In this document: positions 22,701 to 32,495 of the stretch, piece after piece | Position numbering within the stretch: the stretch's first letter is position 1 | How the letters are laid out: each line of letters begins with the position of its first letter | Assembly: GCA_947846985.1 (NCBI GenBank) | Contig: CANTUZ010000002.1 | Location: forward strand, 151,275,889-151,339,888 | Source: Fratercula arctica | Lineage: Eukaryota > Chordata > Aves > Charadriiformes > Alcidae | Reading direction: 5' to 3' | Length of the DNA stretch: 64,000 nucleotides | Translations under genes and position numbers: made by a program | The notes under the pieces: generated by a model | Database searches by the model: none | What the model was told of the DNA's origin: nothing | The model's input: the letters and a program-made list of their open reading frames with translations, nothing else

Positions 22701-23092
22701 ACTGTGATTTTTTTTTCTCCACCCTTCCCCTGTCTTTCTCCCCCTTCTTCTTCCTCTTTCCAAATCTCTCCCTGAGTGGTAATTATTTGTTTAACTTAAT
22801 CCAGCATGTTGAGAACAGATTAAGGCTACTCATACCCCTACACCCCAAAAGTAATTAAGAGGAATAAAAGCAATTACACATTTAATTTTTCTTGCTCAAT
22901 CTATCCCTCTGTTTTCATGTGTGATTAACCTATCAAACACTTTGATTCCTTTCTCAGCTCCCTCCCCCCCCGATTTAACTGGAGTTATTTGTAGCAAAGT
23001 GTGAAGTTTGTCAGAGGATGAATTACATTGGCGTTGCTGCCAGACTGTTCACAGTACCTTTATTCAGAAGTCACACTTTATGAAGTGAGGTG
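19702..23092. other. Intergenic sequence without a recognised gene
   Basis: Unique-looking DNA with a poly(T) tract near 21740-21754. Overlapping open frames of 60-120 codons are present in both orientations (for example 20329-20700 minus), none recognisable. No family repeat identified. Confidence 0.55.
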
Positions 23093-23741
23093 TCACAGAA
23101 TCATAGAATGGTTTGGGTTAGAAGGGACCTTAAAGATCATCTAGTTCCAACCCCCTGCCATGGCCAGGGGCACCTGCCACTAGACCAGGTTGCTCAAAGG
23201 CCCATGGAACCTGGCCTTGAACACTTCCAGGGATGGGGCATCCACAACTTATCTGGGCAACCTGTTCCAGTGTCTCACTCCCCTCACAGTAAAGAATTTC
23301 TTTCTTATATCTAATCTAAATCTCCCCTCTTCCAGTTTAAAGATGTCACCCCTTGTTGTAGCACTACATGCCCTTGTAAAAAGTCCCTCCCCATCTTTCC
23401 TGTAGGCCCCCTTTAAGTACTGAAAAGCTGCTGTATGGTCTTCCTGGAGTCTTCTCTTCTCCGGGTTGAACAACCCCAACTCTCTCAGCCTGTCCTCATT
23501 GGAGAGGTGCTCCAGCCCTCTGATCATCTTCGTGGCCCTCCCCTGGACCTACTCCAACAGGTCCATGTCCTTATTTTGTTGGAGGCCCCAGAGCTACATG
23601 CAGTAATCCAGGTGGGGTCTCACCAGAGCAGAGTAGAGGGATGGAATCACCTCCCTCAACCTGCTGGCCACGCTTCTTTTGATGCAGCCCAGGATGCGGT
23701 TGGCTTTCTGGGCTGTGAGCGCACATTGCTGGCTCATGTTG
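23093..23741 (-). mobile_element. CR1 LINE, 5'-truncated 3' fragment
   Basis: The 3' end TCACAGAATCATAGAATGGT is on the plus strand. The minus strand reads, in order, [40 protein letters not shown], an [19 protein letters not shown] block, [19 protein letters not shown] and FRLDIRKKFFTVRGVRHWNR. This covers the last 210 or so residues of ORF2. Two or more frameshifts or stops break the frame. The copy belongs to the same 3'-end type as those at 9398-9851 and 35494-36030. Confidence 0.93.
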
Positions 23742-26682
23742 ATCGTGTTGGGGTGTATCTGAAAACCAAGGCATGGGTAGGTTTTATGCATAACATGACT
23801 GTTGTGTGACATCCTATTTTTCTGGTGAGCCCTCTGACGATCTGGCTGCTGTCTGGATCCCCCCTCTGAATTTCTTCCCACATCTCATTCCTGTAGCCTC
23901 AGTTAGTTATTGAACTTGGTCCTATCAGGTTCCTGAGAAAATGGATTATTTGGAAAAGCAGTTAAAAATTGCAGGACTTTAGAAAAGCTTTATGAACTTT
24001 GCTGGGCAAGCGCATTACACAGATGGCGTTTGGGCTGATGACGAAATTAACACAGGCACTCTGGGTGGATTGGTTCTAATGTCCCTGCACAAGTAGGTGT
24101 TAGTGACAACATTAAAAGAGCCTGGCTAGGCCACAGATTTGATGGAATAGCAAATCCTTTAAGATTTAGTGTCAAATGCAGCTCAGATTGGCACACCGGG
24201 TGATCCCAGTCCTTGTCAATGATATGAAGTAGCTGGATTTCATCCCTAATATATCCCAGCATTGTTTGTTGCAAGAGGACACGTGCGTTCAAATAACCTC
24301 TGGGAGGCACTCCTCCTCTCAGAAAGAGGAACCGAGGAGGGCTCCAAATGGCAGGTTTGCCCACCAGTAACAATGTCTTCTTAAACACATAGCCCACAGC
24401 CAGCAAAGCTCCTGCTGCTGGGGTGGTGCAGTTCTAGTGGCTCCTTGGATATAGCAAAGAAAAGGAACAGAAAAGGAGAAAGGAGAATAGCACAAAAAGG
24501 CAGAAGTGGTACACCTCTTCCTGTACTTTTTGGAGAAGAATCGTGAGATGATAGGTAAGATTCCAAAGGAAGACTGTTGCCTGCAGTGTCCTTGCTGTTG
24601 GGACATAGGCGCATGACCCCTTGCAGCTGGATACCACTTCCCCGCCGGGCAGGGGACAGGTTGCAGAACAGGACTGAGCGCTGCAAAGAGCTTCTCTGTC
24701 TGGCACTGCAACTAGTTGTGTAATTTGTGGCTGTTTGCACAGGCACACTCTGTCCACTGGTCTCTGCATGCTCATTTGTTAATGGGGATCAGCGGGCAGG
24801 GTTATTTCCCATTACGTGTCAGCTTTGCTATCTCTCTGACTCACATTTCTTCCGCTGTGTCTGCATCCACTGCATGACACTACAACATCAAGGACAGTCG
24901 TTTCCTTTGGTACAAGAGGAATCCACTCCAGCCAGCAGCCAGGCTGAGTTATCAGGCTGAAGGGCTTCAAATGGATCATAATCAAGCCTTCAAAGTCCAG
25001 GGGCCTCATTTCTCAGACAGTTAGACAATTCTGACACTTGTTCCGATGGTCATTTCAGAGGGAGACCTCTGATCATTTGTGTGAGAGCAAGACTGTTACA
25101 TCCATTTTATACCAGTATCTAAAATCCTCCATCAGTAGGTGAGTGAGTTACAGAAGCAGATGATTAAACATATGCCATTCCCATCCGTATATGAAATTGG
25201 GATTTTGGTGCTTAAGATTATGACCCATGTAAATACTTTGGTGATTTGGCGTCTTGGCTTTTGGGATACATTATTTTGCAGAGTGTGAGGCGAAATGGGG
25301 GCCAGGGATAGACCCCATCAGGGTCTCAGGTTGAAATGCTGCTCCACATTAACATACACAAAACCACTTCTTCTGTTTTTCAGAGGTCCTGCCACATTTA
25401 TTGGTGATAAATTATAAGAAAGATAGCCTATGAGTTTATATTTAAGTGCTTCCATAAAGATCTGCTAGGCTAAATTTCTCAGTGGCAAACTACTTTGGCC
25501 ATGATAGTCCCTGTGAGGCACATCCCTCATGCTTTCCCAGCAACGATACTTTCTTAGTTCTTACAGGAAAGGACAGAGTTAAAATCTCCTTCATATACAA
25601 CAGGACAGAAAGAGAAGTAATTTGAATATTCGCCTCAGTTTTCCTGGAAAGGAACAGGAAAGAGTAACAAGTTCTTTTATAGCCCTAAGTGCTTTATTGC
25701 CCTTGCTAATACTTTCAGTCAAGCAATCTCAAGGCACTTTGTAACCAGGAATGGAACATGTTGCCAGTAGCTGCTTAACTTTCTGGCACCCAGTTAATAG
25801 CCAGGCAAATTGAAACAGAGCTAGGGGGAAAAAGAGGACTGGCACCCGAGTTTCCTGACTCCTTCCTCATGCTCTGTCACTCAGTTACGTTAGCGTTTTC
25901 ATTGTGAAAAATGAACATATTCTCTATTTGAGGCATTTCATGCAACTGAGCATGAACAATTCTGTAGTTTTAAAGGGCCATCTAGGTGAAAAATGAAAAG
26001 ACATTTAAAAATTCAGATTGATATTAAGGAATACTAAAAAAAAAAAAAAAAAGTCCATAAAGACTCTTTATCATTTTGAAGATTTGATATCTTTGGGCAC
26101 ATTAGTATGATGTTCACAAAAACAAGTTTGAAATTAATGGGCACAGCCTCCTTGAAAAAGTCTTCTACTCCTAAAGTTTAGGAGGAAAAACGTCCTGCAA
26201 TGCCCCCGGTGGGTGTCCCGGTTGCGTGCTGCACAGCTGAGAGGAGGTTGGTGCTGACAGCGCAGAAGCAACCGCACGCAGGTACCTGCTCCAGATGCTC
26301 TTCTGTCATCATTCAACCCCCTGAGTCTTATGTACAGTGTCACATTCTTCGGAGCGGCCTTAAACGAGAGCAAACAACTGACATAACCAGCTGGATACGT
26401 GCAGTAAAGACACTGGTGCGCTCAAAGCTAAATTTTCAAAGATTTAGCTGAATGCTAGCCTTAGACCCACGTGTTTCAAATAGGTTGAGCTGCCCTTCCT
26501 CCTCTTGAAATTGGTCATGGAGTGGCTCTTGGTAATCTGGGTAAATCTATGGCAAGGAGCCTCCCCAAGGTACTTAGGGAAGATTGGCGCTTCAGGGCTT
26601 GGATATGCTGGGCTAATTTTTGAACACTAAATCAATGGGCTGGCACTGCTGTGGTTATAGAGAAGGAGCTTTGGATCCTGGT
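23742..26682. other. Intergenic sequence without a recognised gene
   Basis: Contains a 17-base poly(A) at 26036-26052. Overlapping minus-strand frames of 110-130 codons at 24319-24775 resemble nothing known and sit in mutually exclusive frames. No family repeat identified. Confidence 0.55.
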
Positions 26683-26688
26683 TTTATT
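26683..26688 (-). terminator. AATAAA polyadenylation-signal match downstream of the candidate exon
   Basis: TTTATT on the plus strand gives a canonical AATAAA on the minus strand, about 105 bases beyond the stop codon at 26793-26795. That spacing would suit a compact 3' UTR. The hexamer is common by chance in AT-rich DNA, so it only supports the exon jointly with the other signals. Confidence 0.25.
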
Positions 26689-26792
26689 TCCTTTGCTGAC
26701 AGAGCCTTTTCTGGCTGCCTCAGCAAATGCCTATGATATAGTCAACAAGTGGGGCTTTACAGCACAAGGGTGCTGCTACCCTGTCTCTGAGA

Positions 26793-27109
26793 TCACGGAT
26801 TCAAATGGCTGGTTGCCTCTAGTGCTATAGCTTTCATCTGGATCATTTGTTCCTGCAAGAGGCTTAATTTTTCGGAATTAATTTCATACAGCTGCCGGAA
26901 TACATCAAAGTGCAGCGAGAGGGAGTTGAGCAAACTCAGCCCCCACGGTGCCTGTTGGGAGGGAAGCTGCCATCTGTCTCCCTGACGAGCTGCATTAAGT
27001 TTTTTCGCCCAAGAAATCTGTGCGTTTTGTTTTAGTCTCAGACACTGTTCCTCAAAGATGCTCTCTCTAAGCTGTTGATGACCGATGGCAGTGGGCCCCA
27101 GGGTAATCA
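26793..27109 (-). CDS. Candidate terminal coding exon of an unidentified gene
   Basis: On the minus strand a good 3' splice site (TTTACTGTATTTTCCCTGGCAG, AG at 27111-27110, given as a pyrimidine-rich stretch) precedes an open frame of about 105 codons. The frame ends in TGA at 26793-26795. The first two exon bases complete a split codon (phase 1). The product is protein-like in composition: rich in Leu, Gln, Glu and Lys, with no low complexity. It reads GHQQLRESIFEEQCLRLKQN early and ends with an amphipathic, possibly coiled-coil C-terminus (HFDVFRQLYEINSEKLSLLQ, then EQMIQMKAIALEA). I do not recognise the family. Such C-termini occur in Myb/SANT-like and other DNA-binding adaptors, but that is only a loose analogy. 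An AATAAA lies about 105 bases downstream. Frames this long are expected by chance many times in 64 kb, so coding status rests on the combination of signals and stays uncertain. Confidence 0.3.
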
Positions 27110-27413
27110 CTGCCAGGGAAAATACAGTAAAGCTGCAGCTCAGGTTTAAAGCTCACCTCTGTAGCACAGTGGGAAGAAATTGGCTGAGAGTATGTAGGAT
27201 TATGTGGTTACTTTAAAGTCTGCACTCACACTCCACTGGGCCAAACCAATTTGGGGTCAGTTTTCCACTGAACTTTGCTCATTTTCTCCAGGCGAAGGTG
27301 GTGTATAACACCGTCCGATGGGAGAAAGACAGTCTCCACCCATATTGCAGGAATGAGAGCCGCTCTGTGAGATACAGGGCAACAGAGAATCTCACTTCCA
27401 GTGGTACCTTTAC

Positions 27414-27463
27414 CCTGTTCTCTCAGCATTTGAGTATTTGTTGATGATTTTATCTTTTTGGAT
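27414..27463 (-). CDS. Candidate 50-nt exon phase-compatible with the next one
   Basis: The minus strand has an acceptor-like TTTAATTTCTGGTTAG ending at 27464. A 50-base open segment encoding SKKIKSSTNTQMLREQ follows. A donor-like CAGG|GTAAAG starts the next intron at 27413. It ends in phase 1, exactly what the acceptor at 27110 requires, and the implied intron is 304 bases. Joining is only a model, since short AG...GT intervals are frequent by chance. No further upstream exon was convincingly found in the window. The in-frame ATG at 27427-27429 could also act as a start, and reading past the donor gives an alternative 67-residue frame to 27226. Confidence 0.15.
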
Positions 27464-28444
27464 CTAACCAGAAATTAAAGTTGTGCTAGTTCAGCTCAAA
27501 TCAGTGCAAAAGTATGTAATTGCAGCAGTGGGAGCCCTGTGCGTGCCCTGAGCTCTCAGGTATGTGGTGCCTTGGCTCAGGAAGGCCCAAGCCTATTCCC
27601 ACACTGCTCAAATGGTGAGGTCAGATGAACAGTTTGGAAACATGTGGTGGTCCTTGCCTCAGAGCTGTGCCCTGTTCAGTGACAGTGTGACATCTCTAAG
27701 CCGCTGCAGGACAAAATGTATTTGCTTCACCTCTGCTGAAGGATTTGCTGCGAACCAGCAACTTCGAGGGTGGGACACATGAGTTGTTCAGCACTTTACT
27801 CTGGGAGCGGGAATGACTGCTCGGCCATACCACAATGAAAAAGAAATATATTTCTATTGGTACAACCGCAGAGCTGTTTGCATGGCTTGGGCTTTAACCG
27901 GTACAATGCTATGGATGGAAAATCCTACAGGTTTTAGACATTTTGCGGGAAAGGGGAAAGAATTGTCATTCATGCATTTGTGTAGAGCTCAGCACATGGA
28001 GTCTTGACATAATGGGGACATCTAGATATCACTGCAATTTAAATGATAAGTAATAAAAATGCAATGTCCTACTAAGATTAATAGTAATGAGGTAGAAAGA
28101 AAATGACTACTTCAAAGATACGATAATAGCATTTTGTGACATACAGGCATTATAGTTCAACAAATAGGTAGTTAGTTGTAAAAGAGTCATCAGGAATCAA
28201 AGTGCTCATTCTAGGATGTTTTTACAGTGGTCTCTGATCACTATAATTTGCACTGTGCTCCAGACAGCAGGAGGAAGATGTCCAGCACATCCGTAGACTA
28301 TGACAGTGCTTCTCTCTGTTTCTCCCCTTTTCTTGTTAAGATGCAAGTCCCTCTCTGTGTGTTTTAGGGTGTATGGTTTAGGACCAAGTTAAGAAAGAAG
28401 TTAGGAACGTATGTGTTTAGTTTTCCCTTCAAATTGGCATCAAG
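27464..28444. other. Intergenic sequence
   Basis: No recognised gene or repeat. A minus-strand frame of about 65 codons with no ATG crosses about 27690-27885, and a plus-strand frame covers 27564-27782. Neither resembles a known protein. Confidence 0.5.
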
Positions 28445-28805
28445 AGCATAGGAGCGTAGGACAGGGAGGGACCTGGTGTGCTTCTGGGTCCAGTGCTCTC
28501 CAGCTGCAGGTTATTGCTTGAGGTAATCCCCTCCTAAATGGATCAAGTCCTGTCTTGGGACTTTTATCTCTTTCACCCCTTTTTGGGGTTGTTTTGGATC
28601 CCTGCTCTCCTAATGAGTAGAATCCTTCATCTAATTTCCAGCCCAAATATACTCATGGACAGATAGTTCACAACCATTTGCTCTTCTGCCAACATATTCT
28701 ATCCATTAAATAGCTCTTTCCCTCCACTGGTGATTAAACTCCTAATGTATTTATATAGAGCAATCATATAATCTCTGTCTCTATTTGGCCAAATTTTTCT
28801 AGGTC
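28445..28805 (-). mobile_element. Ancient CR1/L3-like LINE, 3' fragment
   Basis: The plus strand shows the antisense 3' end of an old amniote CR1-type LINE: gtaggacagggagggacctg, later actcatggacagatagttca, ccatttgctcttctgccaac, ttaaatagctctttccctcc and atgtatttatatagagcaat, in the expected order. Divergence is high and no frame is left. It differs from the younger avian CR1 copies in this window in both 3'-end sequence and decay. Confidence 0.6.
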
Positions 28806-31800
28806 CCTTGGTACTGTTAAGTTTCAGTTACCAAATATGTGAAATAGTTGAAGGTCCTGTGGGGAAAGATGTCACTCAGCTCTCTGAGAGCCATACCATG
28901 GAGACACCTGGTGAGCTGGGACATGGGAAGGAGGACACAGCTCACATATCCATCTACTCAGCCTCCATGGGTACTTAAAAATGTGCCCCAAACTTGGGAG
29001 ACCAAATCCAGTTTGGAGACCAAAATCCATGTTTATTGAATGTCAGTGACTGGGAAGAGACTTCTATCCGCTGGGGGAATGAGGACTTTGGCAAAGGTCT
29101 CCCAGAGAGGGCAGATTTCCTACTAGATGTTCCCTTCCTGGAAATTTTGTTTACCTCATATCTGCAGGTTTGTATTTGTCACTGCAGAGCCTGTCTGAAG
29201 GAAGATATTCTTGTGCGGCATCCTGCCTTCCTGGGTCTGCATTCAGAATGCCAAGACTTATTAAATGGGTATTTCTTGGATGGTGGCTTTTCCTGGATCG
29301 TGGGGTTGGCTGGTATGCACAGATAAGGTAATCACCGCTGCCATTGCAAGGGAAAACAAAACTGCTGCAAAGCAGGACGACTGGAAATCTACTTTCTGTT
29401 CTTGCTCCTTTTTGTTAGTATAGCAGCTGATTGACTTTCTGCTGGCTGCCTTTGGGAGACAGTTCAGTGCTGGAATTGCTCACTCCAAATTGGCCCAAAT
29501 GCTGGAGCCAAACTAAACTCTGGCAAAAAAGAGAGCAAAAATAATACCCAGCTGAGCAGGTTTTGCACAAGTAAACCCATCCACCTTTCCTTTTTCATAA
29601 TCCTTTCCCTACCTGTAATCCATTATTTTTCAGAAATGAACCTGGTTGTTTGCTTGCTGAGGAGGATGCTTGGCAGAGGAAGGCCGGCTGAGCTGAGAAG
29701 GTGGTGTCACATACTGAATTTTGCACTGAGGACTGTGCAGAACATGTCTCACTGTCCTGAAACACGGGCACAAAATTTCCCTGGTGCCACGGGGTTTTCA
29801 GGTTCCCAGTTGCACAGACGGGAAAATAATGAGCATTGCAGGACAGTTAAGCAATAAGAAGGTGCCTCTATTCTGAAGTTTTCTCTGTCATTAAGGCTGC
29901 AGCTTCAAACAAATCAGCGTAGTTTGGTCACATTGTTTGTCTCTGTTGCTCGGCTGAGTCACACCAACCCTTCAGTTTCCTTCCCAAAGGCTCCCATATA
30001 TAAAGTCCTTCTTGCCTCACCTACAAGGCATGACTTTTTCTGGCTAAGATGAGACATTGCTTTTCTACTCCAAATGTTTTACACAGTCATCTGCAAAAAG
30101 AAATGCTGAAAACTGTGTGACCTTCAGGAGTTTCCATTTGTAGCTGGCTCCATCTTTAAGCCGTTCCCTTTCTGCCTCACCATTGCACACAAAGCATCTG
30201 AGAAAACAGTGGGAGAACTGGAGAGTTGTTCAGCAGCCTTGATACCGGCATCCAGTGCTTTTGGCTGTGGAGGAGGCGGCAGATGGTTTGCATGTGGTGT
30301 TTACAGCATTCTTTCAGGGGTGCATCCACTGCACACTGCGGAGGATGTGTTTTGAGATGCTCTGTAAGGAGGCAAGGCATGGTGACAAGCAATACCAAGG
30401 CCTCATGTAGTCAAAACCTAGCCCATAACCTCATGTCAGCAGGTATTCCCACATCAGGCTAAATTCTACTTTGAAATACTCTGCTTGGCTCCTAGTGGGA
30501 TTGCACCCAGGACCGGTTCAGTCTTTGGCAAAGGAAGCCCTGCCAGGAGGGACGGTGGCAGGCGTGACACAATGAACACGGGGAGGAGCAGCCGTACCAC
30601 CGCTGCCTCTATGCAGCACACAGAGGAGAGCTGGTTTGCTGGGAACTGTGGGGGTCAGCTCCTGATGGAGGGGCTGGATACAGGGAAGAGCTGACTGGGG
30701 AGCAGGGAAGGATGGACTTACCACAGCGAGCACCCAAAGCATCCCCAGCTCTGCAATACCCAGCAGAGCTACCTTCTCCACAGCCTCCCTTTCCCTTCAC
30801 AGTCTGGGAATCAGCTCTGCTGTCACTAATAAAATAAATTTGGGGGCTCTCTCGAGGATAAGGAGTGCATATATTTATCCATATGGCTGGGAAAAATCAA
30901 GTACTGCTACATGGCTGGAAAGCCTTGAGACAGCTCTGATTGTCCCAGCAGAGCCAGGAGTAGGATTTATCATGGGATCTTCTTTGAGAAAGGGTGGGAC
31001 CCCCGGGAGAGAAGGTAAAATGACGTATCTTTGCAGTGAACATGACATGGCTTTTCTGTTCTTTTGCTTTTGTGAGCCAAATCATCCAAGTATCAGCATT
31101 TGCACAGCCAGATTGTCCCAAGAGCAGCAGAACTAATGGCAAATAATTTTCTAAGGGTTTGTGTTTTGGGGCTGAACTTCTGTGGGAATTACCCAGTTTC
31201 TGAAAGGACCTGAGGTCACAGTATAGTCCTTCTCTTGGTGGGGGTAATTATGAAGTCTCTCCCCTCTCTCTGATTATTTAGTACTTCTACAGAACTTGCC
31301 AGAAGCTTAATAATGTTGAGACCATTACCCCTCTATTAAATTCAGCTGCTGTGAGCCAAAAGATTCAAAAATTATTTGGGAGGAGCTGACTGTTCAACAA
31401 ACACAAACTAATGACATAATTCAGCTGGAAATTGGGCCAACAAAGCACTGAGGAATGAGGAGGAATTTAGCCAACTCACTAATGGTGTGCAGGATCACAG
31501 TTGGTCCCAGGTGGGAAAACGCAGGTGGGATCTTCTACATGCAAATTGCCTCAGCAAGGCAGAAAAGACTTGAAAACCCTGTGCCTAAGTGTAAAAATGG
31601 TGGTTGGTGTTTGACCACCATTCCTGGCTCTGCTGCAGAACAAACTTCCTTCCCTCCTTGTGTCAATTTACCTTTCCCAGCACGTGCCTGTTTTTTCTGC
31701 CCGGATCAGAAGCTCTCCGGGCAGGCGCTGTCTGTTGCCGTGTGCTCGTACAACACTTCTGATAATGAGAACTCCTTCTTGGTTCAAGCTGTTAAGCATT

Positions 31801-32338
31801 CCTATAACCCCAGTAATATATACTAATAAATAATGAAAGTAGGAGCAGAGAAACTACCAAGAGAGCTGAAGTTTGTTTAGCTGGATAAATGGCATTTGAC
31901 TGCACTTCTAAGCACGCTTTGAAAGAGAACTAAAATTTTCATTACTTGCCAAGATCCGTGGCATGCCCATCACTAGCACCTAAAGCGGTGCAGAACTCTC
32001 TTCCAGAGCCTGCGTAGCAACCTCAGCCACTCTAACGAAGATATCATCTACTGTGATAGAGAGCCTTGGGTCCGATCTCCGATCGTCACAGATAAGCTAA
32101 GGAAAAAGCGATTGAAATAAGTTCATTTTAAAATATATTTATTCCTGTTGGGGTTTGCTAGTCTCTGCATGCCATGTAGGATCAGAGAAGTTAGCCTGAT
32201 TTCTCCTAGCTTGTGAAGATGACTTACTCAATTTTGCTTCACATTTTTTGACTGCTTTAGCTTTATTACCCCAGGTTACAATTGGACCCACCACTCCTTT
32301 GTGGAAAAGAGTTTTCCATGCAGTCATCTGCCTGTCAT
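28806..32338. other. Intergenic sequence without a recognised gene
   Basis: No gene or family repeat recognised. An AP-1-type TGAGTCA at 29955-29961 lies about 36 bases before TATATAAA at 29997-30004, which is promoter-like on the plus strand but without a recognisable downstream exon. A slightly GC-richer patch lies at 30480-30800. Confidence 0.5.
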
Positions 32339-32495
32339 GTGTGTGTGTGTGTGTGCGTGCACGTGTTTGCTGTTCTCAGTTTTCCCTTTTTTCTGACCAT
32401 AAGCTCTGTAGGCTTCTGCTGTTAATGGAAATTCTGTAATGCAAGAGGGATAAGGACTGTGCGTACGTGTGTGTGTGTATGTGTGTGTGTGGGGG
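32339..32495. repeat. Two (GT)n tracts about 100 bases apart
   Basis: The first GT run is 32339-32364, grading into GTGCACGTGT. The second is 32460-32495 (GTACGTGTGTGTGTGTATG followed by more GT and five G). Both are alternating purine-pyrimidine and could adopt Z-DNA. Confidence 0.9.

Noticed and set aside
27295..27450. Plus-strand acceptor-like site (tttgctcattttctccag) with about 50 open codons
   Set aside because: Conflicts with the minus-strand exon model, has no donor or recognisable product, and is short enough to be chance.
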